Assembly (NCBI GenBank): GCA_902525035.1
Contig: CABZFN010000001.1
Span: 1 to 64,000 of the forward strand
DNA: 64,000 nt
Direction of reading: 5' to 3'
DNA from: an uncultured Alphaproteobacteria bacterium
GTDB lineage: Bacteria; Pseudomonadota; Alphaproteobacteria; HIMB59; GCA-002718135
Below are positions 35,257 to 44,060 of the stretch, piece by piece (the first letter of the stretch is position 1; each line of letters starts with the position of its first letter). A program made the translations under genes and the position numbers. The notes beneath the pieces were generated by a model that worked only from the letters and a program-made list of their open reading frames with translations, was not told the DNA's origin and did no database searches.

Positions 35257-36305
35257 AAAGAGACCGTTAAATTAAAAATATTTTCTAGAATAAATAAAAC
35301 AATTAAAGAAATTAAAGCTGCAATTATAGGTAGCGTCATCCAACCCAAAGAAATTCTTCCTGCAATTGACCATTGAACCTCTTTTCCTCCTTTTAAAAGA
35401 CCAATTCCAATTACACCGCCAACAACAGCTTGGGAACTTGATACTGGTACCAAAGGTATAGAGGGAAGATTTATAGATTGTAAAAAAGCACTTATACCCT
35501 GGGATGCAAATAAAAATAAAACAATAGAATGCGATATAACAACAATAAATGCTGCCACTGGTGTCATTTTTAAGAGATCATTACCAACGGTAAACATAAC
35601 TCTTTTCGAGTAAGTAAAAACACCAACGGCTATGGCCAAACCACCCAGCAGAAATAGTTGTTCTTTTGAGGAAAAGACGAATAAATTTCCAATAGTAACA
35701 TCAGTAAACGGTGATATAGGTACGAAGACACCCATTACGTTAGCAATATTGTTTGCACCTAAACTATAAGCACCAAAAGCACCCGCTAAAAGTAAAGCTG
35801 TTCTTGTATAGGCATCAAGTCTGAGAATATGTAACTTTCTATTGAGTATAACTCTTTTTGTAAAAGTAAATAAACCCATTGCAATAACTCCTGCAATGAT
35901 AGGGCAGAGTATCCATGTTCCTAAAATAGTAATTAAAACTTGAAGATTAGTTGAAGATCCCGTGTATAAATTCCAACCAACAATTGCTCCAACAATCGCT
36001 TGCGTTGTTGAAACAGGCAAGCCAACTTTGGTCATTAAATAAACAGATATTCCCGCAGCAACACATGCTGCAAAAGCACCAGGCAATGCATTTATAGCAC
36101 CCAACTTACCTAAAGTTTCTGTTGTGCCTGCTCCGCTAATAATTGCACCTAGAATAACAAAGACACTACAAATTATTGCTGCACTTGTGAAACTAACCAT
36201 TCGTGTTCCAACTGCAGTTCCAAAAACATTTGCTGCATCATTGGCGCCAAGTGACCAACCTAAAAAAAGACCACCAAATAAAAAAATTAGAATTGTAATT
36301 TCCAT
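35253..36305 (-). CDS. pit: Inorganic phosphate transporter, PiT family
   Basis: Cation-coupled low-affinity phosphate permease, 350 residues, about ten membrane spans. Both PiT signatures are present: GANDAANVFGTAVG near 20-33 and GANNIANVMGVF in the second half, together with the paired GLPVSTTQAIVG and VPVSSSQAVVG. The gene is preceded by a DUF47 gene six bases upstream, the standard PiT-PhoU-like pair in bacteria. It may import phosphate or export phosphate released from phosphonates. Confidence 0.93.
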   Translation of the reverse strand: MEITILIFLFGGLFLGWSLGANDAANVFGTAVGTRMVSFTSAAIICSVFVILGAIISGAGTTETLGKLGAINALPGAFAACVAAGISVYLMTKVGLPVSTTQAIVGAIVGWNLYTGSSTNLQVLITILGTWILCPIIAGVIAMGLFTFTKRVILNRKLHILRLDAYTRTALLLAGAFGAYSLGANNIANVMGVFVPISPFTDVTIGNLFVFSSKEQLFLLGGLAIAVGVFTYSKRVMFTVGNDLLKMTPVAAFIVVISHSIVLFLFASQGISAFLQSINLPSIPLVPVSSSQAVVGGVIGIGLLKGGKEVQWSIAGRISLGWMTLPIIAALISLIVLFILENIFNLTVSF

Positions 36306-36311
36306 TGAAAA

Positions 36312-36974
36312 TTAAACGGAACGTTTAATAGCGTAAATTTGAACCTCGTCAGCGATATCTTCTGCTTGATCACAAATACGATCAATCTTCTCTACAAAAT
36401 ATCGAAGATGCATTTTTTGATCTAGAGGTAATTCAGAGTCAAAAATTCTTCTTGCAAGAGAACTAAATTTTATATCAGATTCTTTTTCGTAAAATGTAAC
36501 TTTATGTGCATTATCTCTAACAGATTTAATATCTCTAAAAAATGATCTTACGGTTAAACATAATGATTCAACACAATTTACAACAGTCTCTGTTAACTCA
36601 ATTAAATCTTGGTGAAACTCTTTTGGAAAATTAGGTTTTTGAATAGAGAAGTGATAACAATTCCCTTGGTACATTCCAATTAATTCGTCGATGTGTTCTA
36701 GAAGTCGTAACACATCACTTCTTGCATCTGGGATTAGTGTTTCTTCATAAAGAGTATGCTCAACATCTTTTGTAATTTTGTCAGCCTTACTTTCCATGTC
36801 TTTTACTTTTTCAACCATTTCCTCAAATTTACCGTTGGCAGAATGATTGAGATAAGTTGGAACAATAGATTTAAATACCAAGCCAACTTCAGAAACAATA
36901 TCGACAAACTCATCAATTTCTCTTTCAAGTTTCTTGGTATCACCAAATAAAGATGCACTTTTTAGTCCAAACAT
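36312..36974 (-). CDS. DUF47 (PhoU-like) phosphate transport regulator
   Basis: A 220-residue all-helical protein of the DUF47 family, structurally PhoU-like, which normally sits beside PiT and modulates it. Long amphipathic helices with conserved acidic positions (DMESKADKITKDVEHTLYEE, then DRICDQAEDIADEV) match the E/DxxxD metal-binding pattern of PhoU proteins. It leads a two-gene operon with pit. A candidate PhoB-like repeat lies 40 bases upstream of its start. Confidence 0.9.
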   Translation of the reverse strand: MFGLKSASLFGDTKKLEREIDEFVDIVSEVGLVFKSIVPTYLNHSANGKFEEMVEKVKDMESKADKITKDVEHTLYEETLIPDARSDVLRLLEHIDELIGMYQGNCYHFSIQKPNFPKEFHQDLIELTETVVNCVESLCLTVRSFFRDIKSVRDNAHKVTFYEKESDIKFSSLARRIFDSELPLDQKMHLRYFVEKIDRICDQAEDIADEVQIYAIKRSV

Positions 36975-37013
36975 GGCGTGCTTATAGAACTTTTCAAAAA
37001 AAAATAAAGAAAT

Positions 37014-37031
37014 GTTAAAAATTCGTTACAA
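37014..37031 (-). promoter_or_regulatory. Candidate Pho box upstream of DUF47-pit
   Basis: Read on the minus strand, TTGTAAC-GAAT-TTTTAAC forms an 11-base-spaced direct repeat similar to PhoB half-sites, 40-57 bases before the DUF47 start. The second half-site is poor. The first is identical to one in the candidate before the binding-protein gene. Confidence 0.28.
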
Positions 37032-37096
37032 TTTGATTAATATCTTTATTTTTAGGATACATATATTAATGAAAATTTTCAGAATTTAGGAGTTTT

Positions 37097-37324
37097 ATGA
37101 CAGATATATCAATTAATAGAATTAAGTGGTTTAGCACCGCGTTAATTTTATCGGGAATATTATTAACTAACTTAAATGCATATCCATATAATATTATTAT
37201 ACATGGAACAGGTGCAGTTGGTTGGTCAGTGGTTGGTTATATGACAAGAGATAAAGCCTTATTAACAAACTTTGGATTACAACTACCTCTTTTTCTTTTT
37301 GGGTACGTCTATTTATTTGTTTAG
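37097..37324 (+). CDS. Small two-span membrane protein, unknown
   Basis: A 75-residue protein with an AGGAG ribosome-binding site before its ATG. Two or three hydrophobic segments (ALILSGILLTNL near 15-26, GTGAVGWSVVGYMTR near 37-51, LPLFLFGYVYLFV at the end) make it an inner-membrane protein; GAVGWSVVGY resembles small SemiSWEET-sized alphaproteobacterial membrane proteins of unknown role. It stands alone between DUF47-pit and the convergent glycosyltransferase gene. Good ribosome site and clean ends argue that it is real. No function can be assigned. Confidence 0.65.
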   Translation: MTDISINRIKWFSTALILSGILLTNLNAYPYNIIIHGTGAVGWSVVGYMTRDKALLTNFGLQLPLFLFGYVYLFV

Positions 37325-37332
37325 AAAAGTTA

Positions 37333-38340
37333 TTAATTTTTAGAATCAATTTGTGAATCTAAAAATTCATTAGCGCAATCTTCCCACGTAAATTTCATAG
37401 CAAATTCACGACAATCATTTCTATTCACTTTAAGAGCTTTTTCTACTGAATTACCTAGTCTGTCATCAAGTGTATTTATTTTAGAATCTTTTAGAATATC
37501 TTTTGGTCCAGTAACATGAAATGCAGCAATTGGTGTTCCGCAAGCAAGAGCCTCAAGTATTACATTCCCTAAAGTATCCGTTTTAGATGGGAAAACAAAT
37601 ACATCTGCATTCGCATAATATTCTGCAAGTTCATTACCTCGTTTCAATCCAACAAAATTTACGTCAGGATATTTTTTTATATATTTTTGTAATTCAGGAC
37701 CATCACCTACAACTGTTTTATTATAATTTCCTTTTAGTTTTAAAAATTCTTCAATATTTTTTTCAATAGCAACTCTTCCAACATATGTCAGTTGAATGTC
37801 ATTATCATTTCTATTTCTTTTATTTGGGTTGAATAATTCAGTATCAACTCCTCTATTCCATACTTTTAAATTTTTGAAATTATACCGCTCTAATTCTTCG
37901 ACCATGGAAAGCGATGGAACAAGTACATTTACAGAATTATAATGAAGTCTTCTTAATATTGAATATGTAAAACTTTTGGGAATATAAGCTCTCTGTTTAA
38001 TATAATCAGGAAAACGGGTGTGAAAAGAAGAAGTGTATCGTAGTTTACTTTTAAGACAGTATTTACGACCAGCAAAACCTACTGGACCTTCAGTCATTAT
38101 ATGAACAATATCTGGATTAAATTCTTTAAAAAATTTTTCTGTAATTTTTTTAGTATTGAAAGAAATTTTAATTTCTTTGTACCAAGGATAACTAAAATTA
38201 TTAAACATCTCAGGATGTAATATTTTAATTTCAAAACCTTTTTTTTCTAGAATAGGTATAACTCTTTGAAATGTCGTAACTACGCCATTTACCTGAGGAA
38301 CCCACGCATCACTAATTAACGCGATTTTTTTAGGCTGCAT
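37333..38340 (-). CDS. agt: Glycosyltransferase family 4, Agt-like diacylglycerol glycosyltransferase
   Basis: A 335-residue GT-B glycosyltransferase. DAWVPQVNGVVTTFQRVIP at the N-terminus and the C-terminal PSKTDTLGNVILEALACGTP, with the E-x7-E nucleotide-sugar motif, match the group that includes SQD2-like and phosphate-stress diacylglycerol glycosyltransferases (Agt). It overlaps the upstream plcP gene by 11 bases. In marine bacteria this pair replaces phospholipids by glycosyl-diacylglycerols when phosphate is scarce: PlcP makes diacylglycerol and Agt adds sugar. The neighbouring phosphate genes support the same role. Confidence 0.85.
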   Translation of the reverse strand: MQPKKIALISDAWVPQVNGVVTTFQRVIPILEKKGFEIKILHPEMFNNFSYPWYKEIKISFNTKKITEKFFKEFNPDIVHIMTEGPVGFAGRKYCLKSKLRYTSSFHTRFPDYIKQRAYIPKSFTYSILRRLHYNSVNVLVPSLSMVEELERYNFKNLKVWNRGVDTELFNPNKRNRNDNDIQLTYVGRVAIEKNIEEFLKLKGNYNKTVVGDGPELQKYIKKYPDVNFVGLKRGNELAEYYANADVFVFPSKTDTLGNVILEALACGTPIAAFHVTGPKDILKDSKINTLDDRLGNSVEKALKVNRNDCREFAMKFTWEDCANEFLDSQIDSKN

Positions 38341-39142
38341 CCTCTTTTATTTTTCGTCTTTCTTCAAAAGAAATTAATTTTAATTTTTCTCTTTCTTCGG
38401 GCCAATTAAGAATAGATAAATTTCCAATTTCATCTTCAACGAGTGCTGTGCAACTTTCAATCCAGTCACCATCATTACAATAGAGAACACCATTTAATTC
38501 CTTTATTTCAGGTCTATGTATATGCCCGCACACAACGACATCTGCATTTTCTCTTCTTGCCCTATCAGATACAGCAAACTCAAAATTACTAATAAAGTTT
38601 GTTGCATGCTTTGTTTTCTTTTTTAAATATTGAGACAGTGACCAGTAAGATAAGCCCATCTTTCTTCGAATAAAATTAAATACATTATTTAACTTTAGTA
38701 AATATTCATAAAGTGCTGATCCCACTTTGGCTAACCATCTTGCATTAATGATCACAGCATCAAACTCATCTCCGTGTGTAATCAGTACTTTCCTTCCATC
38801 AGCTAATTGATGCGTATCTTCATTTTTGATTGAAATTTCTCCAAAGGAAAAATTTGTAAAATCTTTTAATACTTCATCATGATTTCCTGGGATAAGCACT
38901 ACCTTAGTTCCATTTTTCGCTTTTTTTAAAACTTTTTGAACCACATCATTATGTTCTTGAGGCCAATACATTTTCTTACGCATGCGCCATCCATCTACAA
39001 TGTCGCCTACTAAAAATAGATATTCTGAATCTGTTTCCTCTAAGAATTCTAAAAGCATTTTGCTTTTACAGCCACTAGTTCCTAGATGGGTATCCGAAAT
39101 CCAAATTGTGCGGTAAAATTTTTTATTTGTTTCAAATTTCAT
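38330..39142 (-). CDS. plcP: PlcP-type phospholipase C (metallophosphoesterase)
   Basis: A 270-residue calcineurin-like metallophosphoesterase. Metal ligands are in ISDTHLG (Asp17, His19), VGDIVDGWRMR, PGNHDE, THGDEFDAV and CGHIHRPE. The block GDIVDGWRMRKKMYWPQEHN and the lack of LpxH-type features fit PlcP, the enzyme that removes head groups from phosphatidyl lipids during phosphate starvation. Automatic annotation often calls it UDP-2,3-diacylglucosamine diphosphatase. Eleven-base overlap with the Agt-like gene and position inside a phosphorus island strongly favour PlcP. Confidence 0.87.
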   Translation of the reverse strand: MKFETNKKFYRTIWISDTHLGTSGCKSKMLLEFLEETDSEYLFLVGDIVDGWRMRKKMYWPQEHNDVVQKVLKKAKNGTKVVLIPGNHDEVLKDFTNFSFGEISIKNEDTHQLADGRKVLITHGDEFDAVIINARWLAKVGSALYEYLLKLNNVFNFIRRKMGLSYWSLSQYLKKKTKHATNFISNFEFAVSDRARRENADVVVCGHIHRPEIKELNGVLYCNDGDWIESCTALVEDEIGNLSILNWPEEREKLKLISFEERRKIKEDAA

Positions 39143-39228
39143 TAATTAAAGAATTGTTCTTATACATAAAAGTATCATTTTATAATACAATTTATTATTA
39201 TATGTGTGTATTGTAAAAAAATAACAGT

Positions 39229-39726
39229 ATGACGGAGAAAATTTGGTTTAAAAAAAAATCACCCCTTCACGGCTCTGGATTATTTGCAAAAACTAATATT
39301 AAAAAAGGTCAGAAAGTAATCCAATATATTGGTGATAAAGTTACTAAAAGAGAGGGTGACAAAAGAGCAGATAAACAAATCCGTAAAGCAAAAAAAGATA
39401 AAAATAACGGCATGGTCTATGTTTTTGAACTAAACAAGCGATACGACATAGACGGTGATGTCGATTATAATTTTGCAAAATTTATTAACCACTCATGTAA
39501 TCCTAATTGTGAAGTAGACATCATAGATAATGAAATTTGGATTTCTTCCATTAAACGAATAAAAAAAGGTGCCGAACTTTTTTATAATTATGGTTATCCT
39601 TTTGATACAGATTTTGTGGATCACATTTGTAAGTGTGGTTCTAGAAATTGTGTTGGCTATATTTTAAGTGATAATGATTGGCCTAAATTAAAAAAAGAAC
39701 TCAAAAAGAATAGAGGTAAGCTTTAA
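39229..39726 (+). CDS. SET domain protein (lysine methyltransferase-like)
   Basis: A 165-residue stand-alone SET domain. SPLHGSGLFAKTNIKKG at the N-terminus, NHSCNPNC at 87-94 and GAELFYNYGYPF near 114-125 are the SAM- and lysine-binding motifs; a post-SET-like CKCGSRNC (Cys134, Cys136, Cys141) follows, matching zinc-binding post-SET motifs of eukaryotic histone methyltransferases. Such compact bacterial SET proteins probably methylate lysines of a protein. It overlaps the convergent PiT-like gene by four bases. Origin by ancient transfer is often suggested; the target is unknown. Confidence 0.88.
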   Translation: MTEKIWFKKKSPLHGSGLFAKTNIKKGQKVIQYIGDKVTKREGDKRADKQIRKAKKDKNNGMVYVFELNKRYDIDGDVDYNFAKFINHSCNPNCEVDIIDNEIWISSIKRIKKGAELFYNYGYPFDTDFVDHICKCGSRNCVGYILSDNDWPKLKKELKKNRGKL

Positions 39727-40682
39727 AAACCGTTTGGTATCAAAACATAATGAATTGATAAAACAATTCCAACAGATACTGTTAATCCAAAGATCATTTT
39801 AAGAAAATCTTTTCCAATTAATGGAAAGACATAGCGAAGTTTGTAATCTTTGTTCATTGTAGAAATCGCAAGTTCTCTTCCACATAATAAACCAACAAAG
39901 ACCCATGTAGTTGACATTGGAATATCATTGTATTGCTTAAAGTAGAGTAGAATGACTGCATAAACAAAATCAATTATAGTTGCTGAACGAGTATAACGTG
40001 TTCCAGTTTTTGAATAGACAACTCGTTGAATGCGTCCACCTCTATCCCAAAAGATATAAAATAAGAGAACACTTAATAAAACAATTATTGCTATTAATAA
40101 ATTTACTGGAAGTTCACGAGGAAGAAAAACAGCTATATTCGCAATATCATGACTTAACCAAGTGTACCAAAGAAAACCAGTTGTACACCATTGAGCTATT
40201 ACCCATGGTTTTCTGTGTTTATCTTGAACTTTATCAAATTTTTCATTTATAAAATAACTTACACCAATCCAAACCATATACGCTATCATTGCTGCCAATC
40301 CGTATCCAATTACAGATTTCATCAGAACTTTTTCTAATACGACTGTTGATGCAAAAGCAGACAAAACTAAGAAAGTAGTAGATACTGGAATTCCTCCTCT
40401 TGTAAGAAGTACTAAAATTAATGGAGCACAAGCATGATACCACTGAATAGTTTGATATGGAATTTTATTTAAACGTCCAAAAGTAATATCACCATCGTTA
40501 ATGGTCCATCCATATATAAGTGTAAATGCTAGTACAGCAGAGCCAGCAGTAGCTAACCAGTACCATTTAAAGCGTTGGTTTGAAGCTATAAATGTTCCAA
40601 GAGTTTGAACAGAGTCGTTTGCGATAACAGAATATGCTGCAAGTCCAAAACCTATAACTGTATAGATTAAAGTTAATTCCAT
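39723..40682 (-). CDS. Divergent PiT-like anion permease
   Basis: A 319-residue membrane protein with about nine predicted spans. It keeps a weakened PiT signature twice: IANDSVQTLGTFIAS at the N-terminus where PiT has GANDxxN, and the pair GGIPVSTTFLVL and NDIPMSTTWVFVG that matches the PVSTT loops of PiT. The second GAND motif is not obvious. It may move phosphate or another oxyanion (sulfate or a phosphonate). Unlike the other PiT gene it has no DUF47 partner. Confidence 0.75.
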   Translation of the reverse strand: MELTLIYTVIGFGLAAYSVIANDSVQTLGTFIASNQRFKWYWLATAGSAVLAFTLIYGWTINDGDITFGRLNKIPYQTIQWYHACAPLILVLLTRGGIPVSTTFLVLSAFASTVVLEKVLMKSVIGYGLAAMIAYMVWIGVSYFINEKFDKVQDKHRKPWVIAQWCTTGFLWYTWLSHDIANIAVFLPRELPVNLLIAIIVLLSVLLFYIFWDRGGRIQRVVYSKTGTRYTRSATIIDFVYAVILLYFKQYNDIPMSTTWVFVGLLCGRELAISTMNKDYKLRYVFPLIGKDFLKMIFGLTVSVGIVLSIHYVLIPNGF

Positions 40683-40866
40683 TTTAAGAACCTTATATTT
40701 TTTTCAATTAGATTCGAAAGATAATTATTTTATATGATAAAAAAATAATACTTCTGTAAGAAATATGTAAAATAAGAACCGTAAGTTCTGCAGGTTATAG
40801 CTTTGGGCATAATTAAGCCCTAAAATTCACTTATACAAATCACTTACCAAACTATAAAACCACCAT
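40683..40866. other. Divergent promoter region with small hairpins
   Basis: This 184-base gap between the PiT-like gene and murJ holds a PhoB-like repeat (40754-40771), a hairpin AGAAC-N5-GTTCT (40775-40789) and a hairpin GGGC-N8-GCCC (40805-40820). No gene is apparent. The hairpins are probably in the murJ leader. Confidence 0.4.
40754..40771 (+). promoter_or_regulatory. Candidate Pho box between PiT-like gene and murJ
   Basis: CTGTAAG-AAAT-ATGTAAA has two TGTAA half-sites 11 bases apart, as in PhoB sites. It points toward murJ but lies 72 bases from the PiT-like start, and the opposite strand (TTTACAT-ATTT-CTTACAG) also looks half-site-like. Weak evidence. Confidence 0.25.
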
Positions 40867-42414
40867 ATGAAGAGTCTTTTTAGATCATTCTTTACTGTCA
40901 GCTTTTACACATTTTTAAGTCGAGTATTAGGTTTTATCCGAGACATATTAATAGCAAGATATCTTGGATCGACAGTAATTGCTGATGCATTCTTCGTAGC
41001 ATTTCGTATTCCTAATTTCTTTCGCCGTGTCCTAGCAGAAGGAGCATACAGCGCTGCATTAATCCCTGTTTTCTCGGGTGTTGTTCTCAACCCAAAAGAT
41101 GAACGTGAAGCTTCTGATTTTGTTGAAAACACAACCTCAATGTTACTATTTTCTACGGTCGTTTTAACGATCCTTTTTTTCTTTGGGATGCCTTATATCA
41201 TTCAAGTTTTAGCGCCAGGTTTTACTGATAATAAAGAGGCGTATGAACTTGCCGTGCATTTTGGAAAAATAATTTTTCCCTATATTATTTTTATTTCTTT
41301 AGCTGCGCATTTTGCTTCAATTAATAATGTTCATGAACGTTTCGCCGCTGGTGCATTTGCTCCTGCTATTTTGAATATAAGTTTTATTCTGTCATTATTC
41401 TTTTTAACACCCTTTGTGACAACTGCAGGTCACGCACTATCGTACGGTGTATTAATAGGAGGAGTTTTACAATTTTTATATTTATACAGAGCAGTTTTAA
41501 ATTTTTACCGACCACGTATTCGCATTCCAGTTTTAAATGAAAAATTAAAAAAGTTTTTTACATTATTTTTACCTGGTGTTGTTGGTTCAGGAGTCATTCA
41601 ATTAAATATTGTCATTGGAACTATCATCGCCTCTTTTTTACCAGTGGGTGCTATCAGTCATATTTATTACGCAGATCGTCTTAATCAATTACCACTTGCC
41701 ATCTTTGGAATAGCACTTGGTATTGTTCTTTTACCAAGTTTATCAAAAGCAATTAAACAATCAGATCAAGAAACAACAAATAATATTCAAAATAGATCTA
41801 TTGAATTTTCTTTATTAATTTCTTTTCCATCTGCCATAGGATTATTTATTTTAGCTGAACCCATTATCCAAATTTTATTTGAGCGCGGTGCATTTGTAGA
41901 AGAAGATACTTTTTATACAGCTAAAGTCCTTAGTTATTTTGCCTTAGGGCTACCTGCTTATATTATTATTAAAGTTTTAGTTTCCTGTTTTTTTGCAAGA
42001 GAAGATACCAAGACCCCTCTGTACATTTCTATTGTTAGTGTGATTAGTAATGTTGTGTTATCGCTTCTTTTAATTGGATCGATTAGAGAAATGGGGATTG
42101 CACTAGCAACAGCTATTAGCGCATGGATAAATGCTTTGTTGCTCTATGTCTTTTTATATACGAGAAACCTTATCCAATTTGATGATATTTTAGTTAAAAA
42201 TTCATTCAAAATATTTGTTAGCTCCACCATATTGTTTGTAGGAATATATGTATTAAACGGAGCCCTTTTTAATAATATTATCGAGAATTCAGTATTGTTA
42301 AACTCAGGCCTTTTACTTCTAATTGTTTTTTTAGCTATAATTATTTATTTTGCTTTAGTAATTGTGCTAAAAGTCTTAACCATTAATCAATTAAGAGAAT
42401 ATTTAAAAAAATAA
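40867..42414 (+). CDS. murJ: Lipid II flippase MurJ
   Basis: Integral membrane flippase of the MOP superfamily that moves lipid II across the inner membrane for peptidoglycan synthesis. At 515 residues, with fourteen predicted spans, it has the usual size. The opening [19 protein letters not shown], then [24 protein letters not shown], which includes the conserved RRVLAEGA stretch, identifies MurJ (MviN). trpS begins one base after its stop. All normal motifs present. Confidence 0.95.
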   Translation: MKSLFRSFFTVSFYTFLSRVLGFIRDILIARYLGSTVIADAFFVAFRIPNFFRRVLAEGAYSAALIPVFSGVVLNPKDEREASDFVENTTSMLLFSTVVLTILFFFGMPYIIQVLAPGFTDNKEAYELAVHFGKIIFPYIIFISLAAHFASINNVHERFAAGAFAPAILNISFILSLFFLTPFVTTAGHALSYGVLIGGVLQFLYLYRAVLNFYRPRIRIPVLNEKLKKFFTLFLPGVVGSGVIQLNIVIGTIIASFLPVGAISHIYYADRLNQLPLAIFGIALGIVLLPSLSKAIKQSDQETTNNIQNRSIEFSLLISFPSAIGLFILAEPIIQILFERGAFVEEDTFYTAKVLSYFALGLPAYIIIKVLVSCFFAREDTKTPLYISIVSVISNVVLSLLLIGSIREMGIALATAISAWINALLLYVFLYTRNLIQFDDILVKNSFKIFVSSTILFVGIYVLNGALFNNIIENSVLLNSGLLLLIVFLAIIIYFALVIVLKVLTINQLREYLKK

Positions 42415-42415
42415 A

Positions 42416-43423
42416 ATGGATAAGCCAACTAAAAGAATTTTATCAGGAGTACAACCTTCCGGTGATCTCCATTTAGGAAATTATCTTGGTGCGATAAAAA
42501 ATTTTGTTACCCTTCAAAAAGAATACGAATGTTTTTTTTGTGTTGTTGATTTGCATGCCATTACAGTTTGGCAAGATCCTAAAGTATTAGCAGATAAAAC
42601 TAGAGAAGTAACAGCTGCATTTATTGCCTCTGGTATTGATCCAAATCAAAATAATATTTTTGTTCAATCACAAGTTCCCCAACATGCACAGCTTGCATGG
42701 TTATTTAATTGTGTTGCTCGAATGGGCTGGTTAAACCGTATGACACAATTTAAAGATAAGGCGGGAAAGAATAGTGAGAATGTATCAGTTGGTCTTTTTT
42801 CCTATCCAACTTTAATGGCAGCAGATATTTTAATTTATTTAGCCACTCACGTACCAGTTGGTGATGATCAAAAACAACATTTAGAATTAACAAGAGATAT
42901 AGCACAAAAATTTAATAATGATTTTAAAACAGATTTATTTCCCATTCCTGAACCGTTAATTTTTGGTGAAGCAACAAGAGTAATGAGCCTTCGTGATGGG
43001 TCAAAAAAAATGAGTAAGTCTGATCCATCTGATTTTTCGAGAATAATGTTAACTGATACAGCAGAAAATATTGTTCAAAAAATAAGAAAAGCAAAAACAG
43101 ATCCAGAACCACTACCCGAAAATATAACTGATTTAGAAAAAAGACCTGAAGCTGAGAACTTGATTTCCATATTTGCTTCACTAAAAGATACTTCAGTTGA
43201 TAATGTCATTAATGAATATTCTGGAAAAGAATTCTCTATTTTTAAGAAGGATTTAGCTGATTTATCTGTCTCAAAATTGGAGCCAATTACGAGTGAAATG
43301 AATAAACTTATGAATGATATTTCGTATATCGATTCTGTTCTTAATACCGGAAAAGATAATGCAACTTCAGTTGCAGAACCTGTTTTACAAAAAACGAAAG
43401 AAATTATCGGTTTTTTGACATAA
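42416..43423 (+). CDS. trpS: Tryptophanyl-tRNA synthetase
   Basis: Class I aminoacyl-tRNA synthetase charging tRNA-Trp. The 335 residues include [16 protein letters not shown] (HIGH-equivalent), [22 protein letters not shown] (substrate pocket) and the KMSKSD loop. The start overlaps nothing but follows murJ by one base, a common order in Alphaproteobacteria. Confidence 0.97.
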   Translation: MDKPTKRILSGVQPSGDLHLGNYLGAIKNFVTLQKEYECFFCVVDLHAITVWQDPKVLADKTREVTAAFIASGIDPNQNNIFVQSQVPQHAQLAWLFNCVARMGWLNRMTQFKDKAGKNSENVSVGLFSYPTLMAADILIYLATHVPVGDDQKQHLELTRDIAQKFNNDFKTDLFPIPEPLIFGEATRVMSLRDGSKKMSKSDPSDFSRIMLTDTAENIVQKIRKAKTDPEPLPENITDLEKRPEAENLISIFASLKDTSVDNVINEYSGKEFSIFKKDLADLSVSKLEPITSEMNKLMNDISYIDSVLNTGKDNATSVAEPVLQKTKEIIGFLT

Positions 43424-43496
43424 AAACTCCCCAAATTTAATATTTTTTTTTATAAAATTCATACTAAAGACATATTAATAACTATATATACAGCAT

Positions 43497-44060
43497 ATGT
43501 TTATACAAACTGAACAAACACCAAATCCGCAAACGTTAAAGTTCCTTCCTGGTAAAGTCGTGATGGAAGAAGGAACAGCTTTTTTTCAGAATGTTGAAGA
43601 AGGATCAAATTCTCCGTTTGCTAAACGTTTATTTGAATTAGAGGGTGTGGAAGGTGTATTTTTTGGCAGTGATTTTATTACTATAACAAAAAATCAATCT
43701 TTAGATTGGCAAGTTATGAAGCCATTAATTCTAGGATCTATTATGGATCACTATAACTCTGGCGATGTAACAATCAATAGTCCAAAAAAGAATGATGATA
43801 CTTCTTTAAAGATTGATGAAAATGATACAGATATTGTTAAACAGATTAAAGAACTACTTGATACAAGGGTCAGACCAGCTGTAGCAATGGACGGTGGCGA
43901 TATTGTTTATGACAGTTTTAAGGACGGAGTCGTTTATCTGCATATGCAAGGAGCATGCTCAGGATGCCCTAGTTCTACAGCTACACTTAAGATGGGAATA
44001 GAAAATATGCTCAAGCATTATGTTCCTGAGGTCCAAGAAGTTAGACCAATTGATGCATAA
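43497..44060 (+). CDS. nfuA: Iron-sulfur cluster scaffold/carrier Nfu
   Basis: An Nfu protein of 187 residues that carries and delivers [4Fe-4S] clusters. It has the N-terminal Nfu_N domain starting MFIQTEQTPNPQTLKFLPG and the C-terminal NifU domain with RPAVAMDGGDIVYDSF and the cluster motif CSGC (Cys154, Cys157). The last eight bases overlap the next gene. The N-terminal type is that shared with mitochondrial NFU1. Confidence 0.95.
   Translation: MFIQTEQTPNPQTLKFLPGKVVMEEGTAFFQNVEEGSNSPFAKRLFELEGVEGVFFGSDFITITKNQSLDWQVMKPLILGSIMDHYNSGDVTINSPKKNDDTSLKIDENDTDIVKQIKELLDTRVRPAVAMDGGDIVYDSFKDGVVYLHMQGACSGCPSSTATLKMGIENMLKHYVPEVQEVRPIDA

Noticed and set aside
39150-39170. Near-palindrome AAGAATTGTTCTT before plcP as another ICE site
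   Set aside because: It lacks the TTTAGAA/TTCTAAA flanks and lies before a phosphate-type gene.
44020-44052. Upstream ATG for the Bax-like gene
   Set aside because: It lies within nfuA and would spoil the signal peptide; 44053 is better.
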